Shown here: piece by piece, positions 1-6,120 of the stretch
Layout of the letters: each line of letters begins with the position of its first letter
Position numbering within the stretch: position 1 is the first letter of the stretch
Source of the DNA: Thiotrichaceae bacterium
GTDB lineage: Bacteria > Pseudomonadota > Gammaproteobacteria > Thiotrichales > Thiotrichaceae
Reading direction: 5' to 3'
Length of the DNA: 10,966 nt
Assembly: GCA_024762625.1 (NCBI GenBank)
Contig: JANTHA010000052.1
Location: 1 to 10,966, forward strand
Program-made: the position numbers and the translations under genes
Notes under the pieces: model-generated
Database searches by the model: none
Told to the model about the DNA's origin: nothing
What the model saw: only the letters and a program-made list of their open reading frames with translations

Positions 1-75
1 GTTGAAAGTGCTCATGTATACTTATACACTGCGCGCTTTCGCCTGGAACTGTCACAAAACGCGGCATTCTGAATA
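1..75 (+). repeat. Interspersed palindromic repeat, copy 1 (truncated by window edge)
   Basis: A stem-loop core TGTATA-CT-TATACA (15-28) lies inside a longer imperfect palindrome (AAAG at 5-8, CTTT at 36-39). It is followed by GCCTGGAACTG (41-51) and CTGAATA (69-75). The same order of blocks recurs at 2826-2876 (CTCATGTATGACTTATACACT-like core, then GCCTTGAACT) and, inverted, at 10872-10966 (GCCTTGAACTG, then CTGAATA). That makes it a dispersed noncoding repeat family rather than a gene. No open frame of note runs through it. The 5' part is cut by the window, so the true boundary is unknown. Confidence 0.6.
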
Positions 76-85
76 ACTGGCGTTC

Positions 86-107
86 AAATTAAATTAAATT
101 AAATTAA
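86..107. repeat. AAATT microsatellite upstream of rmlC
   Basis: AAATT is repeated four times in tandem from 86 to 105 and begins a fifth time. A related GAATTAAATT follows up to 121, just before the rmlC start. The tract is pure A/T and takes the place where a promoter spacer or 5' leader would be. I see no clear -35/-10 pair in it. Such a tract can change length by slippage, which would alter the distance between any upstream signal and the rmlC start codon; that effect is inference. Confidence 0.75.
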
Positions 108-125
108 AGATGAATTAAATTGAGC

Positions 126-674
126 ATGAAATTCATTCCTGCAAAAATACCCGATGTCATTCTGATCGAACCAAAGGTATTCGGCGATCACCGTGGTTTT
201 TTCATGGAAACCTGGCAGCGCAAGACCTTTGCCGAAAACGGCATTGACCATGATTTCGTTCAGGATAACCATAGCAAATCCGCCCGGGGCATCCTGCGCG
301 GTCTGCATTATCAGATTAAACAACCTCAAGGCAAACTGGTGCGCGTTGTACAGGGCAGCGTCTTTGATGTGGCAGTGGATATGCGAAAAAGTTCCGCGAC
401 TTTTGGTCAATGGGTGGGCTACGAACTATCAGCGGAAAACAAACGCATGTTGTGGGTTCCACCGGGTTTTGCACATGGCTTTTATGTCATCAGCGAAACC
501 GCAGAGTTTTTGTATAAATGCACCGATTATTATGCGCCGCAATATGAGCGCAGTGTACTCTGGAACGACCCCGATCTGGCGGTTGACTGGCCGCTGGTGG
601 ATGACAATCCACCGGTGTTGTCGGAAAAAGATGCTGCAGCGCCTGGCTTTGCCAAAGCGGATCTGTTCCCATGA
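126..674 (+). CDS. rfbC (rmlC): dTDP-4-dehydrorhamnose 3,5-epimerase
   Basis: This is the cytoplasmic cupin enzyme that epimerises C3 and C5 of dTDP-4-keto-6-deoxy-glucose, third step of dTDP-L-rhamnose synthesis. From the ATG at 126 it is 182 residues, close to the usual length of about 180. Visible family marks: IPDVILIEPKVFGDHRGFF near the N-terminus, RGLHYQ with the expected catalytic His61, GKLVRVVQGSVFDVAVD (69-85), WVPPGFAHGF (110-119), EFLYKCT (127-133) with Tyr130, and LSEKD with Asp169 as probable dyad partner of the His. A TTG at 120 would add two residues, but the ATG aligns better with the family. The ribosome-binding site is weak. The TGA stop overlaps an ATG at 671 in an ATGA pattern, which suggests coupling to rmlD in the ancestor. 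First of three co-directional rhamnose genes. Confidence 0.96.
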   Translation: MKFIPAKIPDVILIEPKVFGDHRGFFMETWQRKTFAENGIDHDFVQDNHSKSARGILRGLHYQIKQPQGKLVRVVQGSVFDVAVDMRKSSATFGQWVGYELSAENKRMLWVPPGFAHGFYVISETAEFLYKCTDYYAPQYERSVLWNDPDLAVDWPLVDDNPPVLSEKDAAAPGFAKADLFP

Positions 675-694
675 CAAAAGTGCAAACCAAGTAA
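671..694 (+). other. Abortive 7-codon reading frame at the ancestral rmlD start
   Basis: The ATG at 671 overlaps the rmlC TGA (ATGA) and reads MTKVQTK before TAA at 692-694. Deleting the single T at 692 would join this frame to rmlD, giving MTK followed by repeats VQTKK-VQTRK-MQTKK-AQTKK and then the Rossmann strand VLITGG. So the classical coupled start seems to have been cut off by one inserted base. The frame arithmetic is read directly from the sequence. Whether the T is a real mutation or a sequencing error cannot be told here. Confidence 0.6.
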
Positions 695-740
695 AGTGCA
701 AACCAGGAAAATGCAGACAAAGAAAGCGCAAACGAAAAAA
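680..740 (+). repeat. 15-base degenerate tandem repeat across the rmlC/rmlD junction
   Basis: Four units follow each other: GTGCAAACCAAGTAAA (680-695, 16 bases because of one extra T), GTGCAAACCAGGAAA (696-710), ATGCAGACAAAGAAA (711-725) and GCGCAAACGAAAAAA (726-740). In the rmlD frame the last three encode (V/M)QTRK, MQTKK and AQTKK. Two of the units supply the possible rmlD start codons, GTG 696 and ATG 711. The 15-base period keeps the frame open when whole units are gained or lost. Confidence 0.8.
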
Positions 741-1604
741 GTCTTGATTACCGGCGGAGATGGCCAACTAGGCTATGAATTACAGCGCACAACGCCTGAA
801 GGCTTTAAATGTGTCGCAACGGACAGGGATGTACTGGATATTACGGATGCACAGGCCGTCAGCGAGTATGTCCGGCAACTCAAACCGCAAGTGATCATCA
901 ATGCGGCGGCCTATACCGCCGTTGACAAGGCGGAACAAGAGCCGCAGCTCGCCAGCGCGATTAATGAAAAAGGCGCAGCTAATCTGGCGCAGGCTTGTAA
1001 GGATAACGATGCCAAGCTAATTCAGGTTTCCACCGATTTTGTATTCGATGGCAAGGCGCATTCGCCTTATCCCGTGGATGCGGCCGCTGAACCGCAGGGC
1101 GTCTACGGCAAAACCAAGCAGCAGGGCGATGAGCTGGTTCTGGAAATACTCGGCGACGACGCCTTTATCATCCGCACCGCCTGGCTTTATTCGGCGCATG
1201 GTGCTAATTTTGTCAAAACGATGCTGCATTTGATGAGAGAACGTGAAGAGTTGGGCGTGATTGCTGATCAGATTGGTACGCCTACCTGGGCCAATTCGCT
1301 CGCGCAAGCGATCTGGAAAGCGATTGAACAAAATACCGTAGGCATTCATCACTGGAGCGATGCGGGCGTCGCAAGCTGGTATGATTTTGCCTATGCGATC
1401 ATGGAAGAGGGTGTGGCGCTGGGGCTTCTGGATAACGCCATTACCATAAACGCGATCACCACCGCAGATTACCCCACGCCAGCCAGGCGACCCAGTTACA
1501 GCGTGCTGGATAAAACCGCCACCTGGGAAGCGCTGGGTATGAAAAGTGAACATTGGCGCGTTGCGTTGCGACAGATGATGACTGAATTGAAAAATCAACT
1601 GTAA
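711..1604 (+). CDS. rfbD (rmlD): dTDP-4-dehydrorhamnose reductase
   Basis: This enzyme reduces dTDP-4-keto-L-rhamnose to dTDP-L-rhamnose with NAD(P)H, the last step of the pathway; it is a cytoplasmic short-chain dehydrogenase of the RmlD type. From ATG 711 it is 297 residues (family about 290-300). Visible: nucleotide-binding GGDGQLG (15-21), NAAAYTAVDKAE (64-75), STDFVFDG (107-114) and the catalytic YxxxK as YGKTK (132-136), then TAWLYSAHGANFVKTM. The Rossmann strand VLITGG starts only at residue 11; the preceding residues are the lysine-rich product of a 15-base tandem repeat and are probably dispensable. Start choice is uncertain. ATG 711 has AGGA at 705-708, rather close; GTG 696 adds five residues without a visible ribosome-binding site; the ATG at 671 is separated by a frameshift. 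Translation may depend on reinitiation after rmlC. Confidence 0.94.
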   Translation: MQTKKAQTKKVLITGGDGQLGYELQRTTPEGFKCVATDRDVLDITDAQAVSEYVRQLKPQVIINAAAYTAVDKAEQEPQLASAINEKGAANLAQACKDNDAKLIQVSTDFVFDGKAHSPYPVDAAAEPQGVYGKTKQQGDELVLEILGDDAFIIRTAWLYSAHGANFVKTMLHLMREREELGVIADQIGTPTWANSLAQAIWKAIEQNTVGIHHWSDAGVASWYDFAYAIMEEGVALGLLDNAITINAITTADYPTPARRPSYSVLDKTATWEALGMKSEHWRVALRQMMTELKNQL

Positions 1605-1606
1605 AA

Positions 1607-1645
1607 ACAGATTAAAAAAACAAAGTAAAAAAGCAGAGTAAAAAT
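1607..1645 (+). repeat. 13-base tandem repeat in the rmlD-rmlB spacer
   Basis: Three units fill the spacer: ACAGATTAAAAAA (1607-1619), ACAAAGTAAAAAA (1620-1632) and GCAGAGTAAAAAT (1633-1645). The last base before the rmlB ATG is at 1646, so the array occupies almost the whole 42-base gap. The third unit holds AGAG, the only candidate ribosome-binding site for rmlB. The A-rich units resemble in composition the repeat at the rmlD start. Confidence 0.75.
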
Positions 1646-1646
1646 A

Positions 1647-2717
1647 ATGCGTAGATTATTGGTAACAGGCGGCGCTGGTTTTATCGGCGCAAATTTTGTA
1701 CATTACTGGATGCGCAACCATCCGGAAGATCATATGGTGGTGCTGGATGCGCTTACCTACGCAGGCAACGAACCCAGCCTGGATGCGCTCAAGGACAAAG
1801 CTAACTTCAAGTTTGTAAAGGGCAGCATTGCGGATCAGGCGCTGGTTGAACAATTGCTGATTGATGAAGACCTGGACACCATTGTCAATTTTGCGGCGGA
1901 AAGCCATGTTGACCGCTCCATTTCCGGTCCGGACGTTTTTCTCGAAACCAATATCATCGGCACGCACAATCTGTTAAAAGCGGCTCGAAGCGTGTGGATT
2001 GAAAATAATAAAACCGCAAAGCCTGAACATCGTTTTCATCATGTATCCACCGACGAAGTCTATGGCGAACTGGATGATGATTCGCCCGGCTTTACCGAAG
2101 ACCATGTGTATGCGCCCAACTCGCCATATTCGGCCAGCAAGGCTTCGTCCGACCACATTGTGCGCGCCTATCACCATACCTTTGGGCTGAATGTCAGCAC
2201 CACTAACTGCTCCAATAACTACGGTCCCTACCAATACCCGGAAAAGCTGATTCCTCTGTTTCTGACCAATATATTACGCAACAAATTCTTACCCGTTTAT
2301 GGCACAGGCAAAAACGTGCGCGACTGGTTGTATGTGGATGATCACGCCAAAGGCATCGACCTGATTTTGAATAGCGATAAGGTTGGCGAAATCTACAATA
2401 TCGGCGGCAATAATGAATGGAACAATATGGATATCATCAATCTGCTGTGTGAATCCATGGACAGGCGTTTTGCCGAAAACCCCGATTTGTCAAAACAATA
2501 CCCGGAAGCCGCGCCTGCCAATGGCAAGCAATCGGCCGATCTGATCACTTTTGTCGAAGATCGCGCTGGGCATGACTGGCGTTATGCGATTGATGCGAGC
2601 AAATTCAGGAAAGAGCTCGGCTACGAGCCGGATGAAACCTTCGAAACCGGCATTCAGAAAACCATCGACTGGTATCTGGATAATGAAGACTGGTGGCGGC
2701 CGTTATTAATTGACTGA
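1647..2717 (+). CDS. rfbB (rmlB): dTDP-glucose 4,6-dehydratase
   Basis: This enzyme converts dTDP-glucose to dTDP-4-keto-6-deoxy-glucose with tightly bound NAD+, the second step of dTDP-rhamnose synthesis and a branch point to other deoxysugars. It has 356 residues (E. coli RmlB about 360). Visible: GGAGFIG (8-14) for NAD binding, VVLDALTYAGN (31-41), NFAAESHVDRSI (81-92), the catalytic STDEVYG with Thr135-Asp136-Glu137, and YSASK (161-165) with the Tyr/Lys pair. NCSNNYGPYQYPEKLIP and RDWLYVDDH are typical of the dehydratase and separate it from GalE-like epimerases. The ATG at 1647 begins directly with the Rossmann strand, so the start is secure. It is the last gene of the rmlC-rmlD-rmlB run. 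Its stop codon lies in the short direct repeat that flanks the element at 2719-2906. rmlA is not seen, so glucose-1-phosphate thymidylyltransferase must be encoded elsewhere. Confidence 0.97.
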   Translation: MRRLLVTGGAGFIGANFVHYWMRNHPEDHMVVLDALTYAGNEPSLDALKDKANFKFVKGSIADQALVEQLLIDEDLDTIVNFAAESHVDRSISGPDVFLETNIIGTHNLLKAARSVWIENNKTAKPEHRFHHVSTDEVYGELDDDSPGFTEDHVYAPNSPYSASKASSDHIVRAYHHTFGLNVSTTNCSNNYGPYQYPEKLIPLFLTNILRNKFLPVYGTGKNVRDWLYVDDHAKGIDLILNSDKVGEIYNIGGNNEWNNMDIINLLCESMDRRFAENPDLSKQYPEAAPANGKQSADLITFVEDRAGHDWRYAIDASKFRKELGYEPDETFETGIQKTIDWYLDNEDWWRPLLID

Positions 2718-2908
2718 AGGGCATCTCTATTAATTGTCTTTTCGCCCGATTTCTGCGTTGGATGAATTCCTCGGCAACTGCTCCTGCGTTGCCCTACTAC
2801 GGTACATCCATGTACTTATGCGATCCTCATGTATGACTTATACACTACGGTTCTCGAAATCCATCCGCCTTGAACTCGAACGAAAATCCTAATTAATAGA
2901 GGTACCCT
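2718..2908 (+). mobile_element. MITE-like noncoding element with terminal inverted repeats
   Basis: The ends AGGGCATCTCTATTAATTGT (2718-2737) and, as reverse complement of 2889-2908, AGGGTACCTCTATTAATTAG match at 16 of 20 positions. The similarity continues inward to about 2753 and 2872 (TTTTCGCCCGATTTC against TTTTCGTTCGAGTTC). CTGAA stands at both edges (2714-2718 and 2907-2911) and may be a 5-base target duplication. The interior has no convincing open frame. It holds a near-palindrome GTACATCCATGTAC and the block CTCATGTATGACTTATACACT-like core plus GCCTTGAACT (2826-2876) shared with both window ends. The pattern fits a non-autonomous miniature element that can fold as a long hairpin and could end transcription from rmlB. 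No transposase is present here. Bases 2909-3017 beyond it hold only the pepN leader, with a possible TATGAT at 2986-2991 but no good -35 box. Confidence 0.65.
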
Positions 2909-3017
2909 GAAACAATAGACTGAAAAGACAGACTCAAATCCACGCGGTGTTTGCAGGTTTAGCGCTTTTTACTCCAGGATAGCTTATGATTGTCATTTTC
3001 ATCCAACAGAGATTCAC

Positions 3018-5636
3018 ATGAAGCACTCTCAGGGCAAAACCATTTACCTCAAGGATTATCAACCGCCTGCCTACTGGGTTGATACGGTTGACTTGCTGTT
3101 TGATCTTGCGGAGGATCATGCGCTGGTCACATCGCGTATCGCCTATCTGAAAAATCAGGATTCGCCGCTTAAAGCGCTGGAGCTACACGGCGAAGAGCTT
3201 GAATTGATTAGTATCGCGCTGGACGGTGAGACGCTATCCAAAGATGATTATGAATTGAGCGATGAAGGACTGACGCTATCCTCGCCGCCACAGGCGTTCA
3301 CGCTTGAAATCGTCACCCGGATTTATCCGCAAAACAACACATCGCTTGAAGGACTCTATCAATCCAGCGGCAATTTTTGTACTCAGTGCGAGGCGCAGGG
3401 TTTTCGTAAAATCACCTATTATCTCGACCGGCCTGATGTGATGGCTAAATTCACCACCACGATTCGCGCTGATCGCGAGAAGTACCCGGTATTGCTTTCC
3501 AACGGCAATCGCATTGACCAGGGCGAACTGGATAATGGTCGTCATTTCGCGACCTGGGAAGACCCGTTCAAAAAACCGTCTTATTTGTTTGCGCTGGTGG
3601 CGGGCGATCTGGAGCATGTCAGCGACCGCTTCACCACGGCTTCGGGAAGGGAAGTCGCCCTGGAAATCTATACCGAAGCGCACAATATCGACAAGTGCGA
3701 CCATGCGATGCAGTCCCTGAAACGCGCCATGACCTGGGATGAGCAGCGTTTTGGCCTGGAGTATGATCTTGATATTTACATGATCGTGGCTGTGGACGAC
3801 TTCAATATGGGCGCGATGGAAAACAAGGGCTTGAATATCTTTAATTCCAAGCTGGTGTTCGCGAGCCCAGAAACGGCAACGGATACCGATTACATCAATA
3901 TCGAAGCGGTCATCGGTCATGAATACTTCCATAACTGGACAGGCAACCGCGTCACCTGTCGCGACTGGTTTCAGCTGAGCCTGAAAGAAGGACTGACGGT
4001 CTTCAGGGATCAGGAATTTACCGCCGATTTACACTCGCGCGCGGTAAAACGCATCGAAGATGTGCGCATGCTGCAAACCCATCAGTTCGCCGAAGATGCG
4101 AGTCCTATGGCGCATCCGATCCGGCCCGCATCATTCATGGAAATCAATAATTTTTACACACTGACCGTCTATGAAAAGGGCGCAGAAGTGGTGCGGCTGT
4201 ATCATACCCTGCTGGGCGAGATGGGTTTCAGAAAAGGCATGGATCTCTATTTTGAACGCCACGATGGTCAGGCGGTTACCACTGAAGATTTTCTAGCTGC
4301 GATGGCCGACGCCAACCAGCTTGACCTGAGCCAGATGCAGGTCTGGTATGATCAGGCGGGTACGCCAGAGGTAAAGGTCAGACTGGATTATGAGGCTGCG
4401 GCGAAACGCTGCACATTGCATTTTTCGCAGACCTGCCCGGACACGCCGGAAGCCAAAAGCGAAGATAAGAAGCCTTACCTGATTCCCATTAAATTGGGCT
4501 TACTGGATGGGCAGGGCAACGAACTTTTGTCAGAAACCATACAATTCACTCAACAACAGCAGAGCTTTAGCTTTGAAAATATTGATAGCGGCGACGAACA
4601 GCAACCTTTGCCTTCTCTTTTAAGAGGATTCTCCGCGCCTGTCAAACTTCATTACGACTACGGCATTGACGATACCATTTTTTTAATGCAACACGACAGT
4701 GATGACTTCAATCGTTGGGAAGCCAGCCAGCGGCTTGCCAAAACACTGATGCTGGAGATGCTGGATGCGCGCGCTAAAGGCGCAGCGTTGGGCGTTGAGC
4801 CTAAAGTCATCGACGCCTATCAGGAAATACTGGAAAACAATCAACTTGATTACGCTTTGCGCGCCGAGGCCTTAACAACGCCATCTGAAGCCGATCTCGC
4901 GGAAATCGTTAACCAGGCTGATCCCGAAGCAATCCATGAAGTACGCGAAACCTTAAGAAAGCATATTGCGCAAGGCCTGCGTCTGCCGCTCGAGTCAAGT
5001 TATGAAGCGCTTACAGAGCAGGGCGATTATTCGATTGACCCGGTCAGTATCGGTAAACGCCGCCTGAAAAACACCTGTCTCTCTTATCTTGGGGCAATTA
5101 ATGACCCTGGGATACGCGCGCAATGTTACCAGCAGTTTAGCCAGTCGCAGAATATGACCGATACCCTGGCCGCGTTAAATGTGCTTGCCAATATTGACTG
5201 CCCGGAACGCGAACAGGCGCTCGCGGAGTTTGAACAGAAATGGCGCGATAATACGCTAGTGATGGATAAATGGTTTGCGATTCAGGCAAGCTCCAGTCTG
5301 CCGGGTGCGCTTGAGCGGGTTAAAGAGCTGATGAAGCATCCATTGTTCAGTATTAAAAACCCCAATAAAGTCCGCGCCCTGATTGGCGCATTCGCTAGCG
5401 GCAACCCCGTTAACTTCCACAAGGCGGACGGCTCAGGCTATCAATTCCTCGCTGATCGCGTGATACAGCTTGATAAACTCAACCCGCAACTTGCATCAAG
5501 AATGGCGCGCGCCCTGATGAATTGGCGACAATATGAACCCGGCCGCGCTGCATTGATGCGTGAACAATTGCAACGGATCAAGGCTGTCGATGGCTTGAGC
5601 GGGGATGTGTTTGAGATTGTGAGTAAGGCGCTCTAG
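3018..5636 (+). CDS. pepN: Aminopeptidase N (M1 zinc metallopeptidase)
   Basis: This cytoplasmic zinc aminopeptidase removes N-terminal residues with broad specificity and finishes peptide breakdown after ATP-dependent proteases. It has 872 residues (E. coli PepN 870) and no signal peptide. Visible: substrate-anchoring GAMEN (265-269), the zinc site HEYFHNW with His301, catalytic Glu302 and His305, third ligand Glu324 in SLKEGLTVF, and Tyr385 in TVYEKGAEVV, which corresponds to the transition-state Tyr of E. coli PepN. QCEAQGFRKITYYLDRPDVM (123-142) marks the N-terminal beta domain. The C-terminal helical domain (about 550-872) is full length and ends in the usual RALMNWRQYEPGR-like region, so the PepN rather than the LTA4H or ERAP subgroup is indicated. 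The start ATG at 3018 has AGAG nine bases upstream. It stands alone: a mobile-like element precedes it and a convergent gene follows after 27 bases. Confidence 0.97.
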   Translation: MKHSQGKTIYLKDYQPPAYWVDTVDLLFDLAEDHALVTSRIAYLKNQDSPLKALELHGEELELISIALDGETLSKDDYELSDEGLTLSSPPQAFTLEIVTRIYPQNNTSLEGLYQSSGNFCTQCEAQGFRKITYYLDRPDVMAKFTTTIRADREKYPVLLSNGNRIDQGELDNGRHFATWEDPFKKPSYLFALVAGDLEHVSDRFTTASGREVALEIYTEAHNIDKCDHAMQSLKRAMTWDEQRFGLEYDLDIYMIVAVDDFNMGAMENKGLNIFNSKLVFASPETATDTDYINIEAVIGHEYFHNWTGNRVTCRDWFQLSLKEGLTVFRDQEFTADLHSRAVKRIEDVRMLQTHQFAEDASPMAHPIRPASFMEINNFYTLTVYEKGAEVVRLYHTLLGEMGFRKGMDLYFERHDGQAVTTEDFLAAMADANQLDLSQMQVWYDQAGTPEVKVRLDYEAAAKRCTLHFSQTCPDTPEAKSEDKKPYLIPIKLGLLDGQGNELLSETIQFTQQQQSFSFENIDSGDEQQPLPSLLRGFSAPVKLHYDYGIDDTIFLMQHDSDDFNRWEASQRLAKTLMLEMLDARAKGAALGVEPKVIDAYQEILENNQLDYALRAEALTTPSEADLAEIVNQADPEAIHEVRETLRKHIAQGLRLPLESSYEALTEQGDYSIDPVSIGKRRLKNTCLSYLGAINDPGIRAQCYQQFSQSQNMTDTLAALNVLANIDCPEREQALAEFEQKWRDNTLVMDKWFAIQASSSLPGALERVKELMKHPLFSIKNPNKVRALIGAFASGNPVNFHKADGSGYQFLADRVIQLDKLNPQLASRMARALMNWRQYEPGRAALMREQLQRIKAVDGLSGDVFEIVSKAL

Positions 5637-5663
5637 CACAATCAGTATTTTAGGTTGTCATCC

Positions 5664-5963
5664 TCAATGCTTTCCAGGCGGTTCTGGTTGCGGATTAATC
5701 ATGTTGTGCTCGGTTTTCCCCGGTGGTTCGGGTTGCGGGTTGATCATGTTGCGCTCGATTTTACCAGGTGGTTCGGGTTGAGGATTGATCGTGTTTTGAT
5801 TGATCTCAATAGCTTCAGTCGGCGAAATTCCATGTTCAGCATTTCCAGCATGTTCAACATTTCCTCCAATTTCACTTTGGTTATTTTCCTGGGCGAATAG
5901 ATAACTACCCTGCATCATCGCTGTTGCCAGCAACAAACAGTTGATAGAAAGAGTGGAATTCAT
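5664..5963 (-). CDS. Small exported proline-rich repeat protein (NPQPEPPG repeats), function unknown
   Basis: I do not recognise a characterised function. The 99-residue product begins with a hydrophobic segment (about 6-24, ending SYLFA before QENN) that looks like a signal peptide, although its n-region lacks a positive charge. A short linker has GNVEH/GNAEH (34-44). The rest is three 15-residue repeats, NTINPQPEPPGKIER (57-71), NMINPQPEPPGKTEH (72-86) and NMINPQPEPPGKH (87-99, cut short by the stop). The mature protein has no cysteine, so it is probably extended, with polyproline character. A strong GGAG lies 7 bases before the ATG, supporting real translation. It is convergent with pepN and 157 bases downstream of the fusion gene on the same strand, behind a 14-base tandem repeat. 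It could be a periplasmic, surface or precursor peptide; none can be shown from sequence. Confidence 0.8.
   Translation of the reverse strand: MNSTLSINCLLLATAMMQGSYLFAQENNQSEIGGNVEHAGNAEHGISPTEAIEINQNTINPQPEPPGKIERNMINPQPEPPGKTEHNMINPQPEPPGKH
5667..5795 (-). repeat. Three 45-base coding repeats (NPQPEPPG units)
   Basis: Each full unit is 45 bases; the third is 39 bases and runs into the stop codon. Across the ten codons for INPQPEPPGK, eight differ in the third base among the three units (for example GGT/GGG/GGA for Gly), and none changes the residue. The units are therefore old duplications kept alike at the protein level, not a fresh DNA expansion. Confidence 0.9.
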
Positions 5964-5985
5964 TTTTTATCTCCGTATCTCGATT

Positions 5986-6055
5986 GCGAAAGCTAAACTG
6001 CGCAAGCTAAATTGCGAAAGCTAAACAGCGCAAGCTAAATTGCGAAAGCTAAACT
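5986..6055 (-). repeat. 14-base tandem repeat, five copies, upstream of the small exported protein gene
   Basis: Five exact-length units run 5986-5999, 6000-6013, 6014-6027, 6028-6041 and 6042-6055. They alternate between GCGAAAGCTAAAC(T/A) and GCGCAAGCTAAATT, so the higher-order period is 28 bases. The array lies in the leader or promoter region of the - strand gene at 5664-5963, starting 22 bases before its ATG. It has no open reading role. The core GCGCAAGCTAA recurs in the coding tail of the gtrB-like gene at 10821-10846. Confidence 0.88.
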
Positions 6056-6063
6056 ACTAAATC

Positions 6064-6097
6064 GGCGCTCCGTCAAAACAATCATTGCTGGAGCGCC
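6064..6097 (-). terminator. Hairpin downstream of the methyltransferase-esterase gene
   Basis: GGCGCTCC (6064-6071) and GGAGCGCC (6090-6097) form a perfect 8-base, GC-rich stem with an 18-base loop, beginning 23 bases past the stop of the - strand fusion gene. Position and stem fit a transcription terminator. On the - strand the stem is followed by GATTTAGTAGTTTAG rather than a clean T-run, so intrinsic termination is doubtful, and some read-through into the small exported protein gene is possible. Confidence 0.45.
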
Positions 6098-6120
6098 ATG
6101 TTGATTATTACAATTCAGAA

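Noticed and set aside
120..125. TTG start for rmlC giving two extra residues
   Set aside because: The ATG at 126 fits the family N-terminus and is a better start codon; neither has a strong ribosome-binding site.
1017..1598. A 193-residue - strand open frame inside rmlD
   Set aside because: It is antisense to a fully conserved RmlD sequence and shows no family motif.
2967..2991. Sigma-70 promoter for pepN
   Set aside because: TATGAT is a fair -10 box, but no -35 hexamer stands at 16-18 bases upstream.
3276..3932. A 218-residue - strand open frame inside pepN
   Set aside because: It lies wholly within the conserved catalytic region of pepN, has no recognisable domain and is a shadow frame.
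5637..5663. Terminator hairpin between pepN and the convergent gene
   Set aside because: ACAATC and GGTTGT pair only with a G-U step and there is no T-run, so the support is too weak.
5655..5900. An 81-residue + strand open frame rich in WFGLR repeats
   Set aside because: It is the complement of the NPQPEPPG repeats. The - strand frame has a signal-like N-terminus, a strong ribosome-binding site and third-base variation between repeats, so it is the real gene.
5986..6055. Possible CRISPR array
   Set aside because: The units are 14 bases and directly adjacent without unique spacers, so it is a plain tandem repeat.
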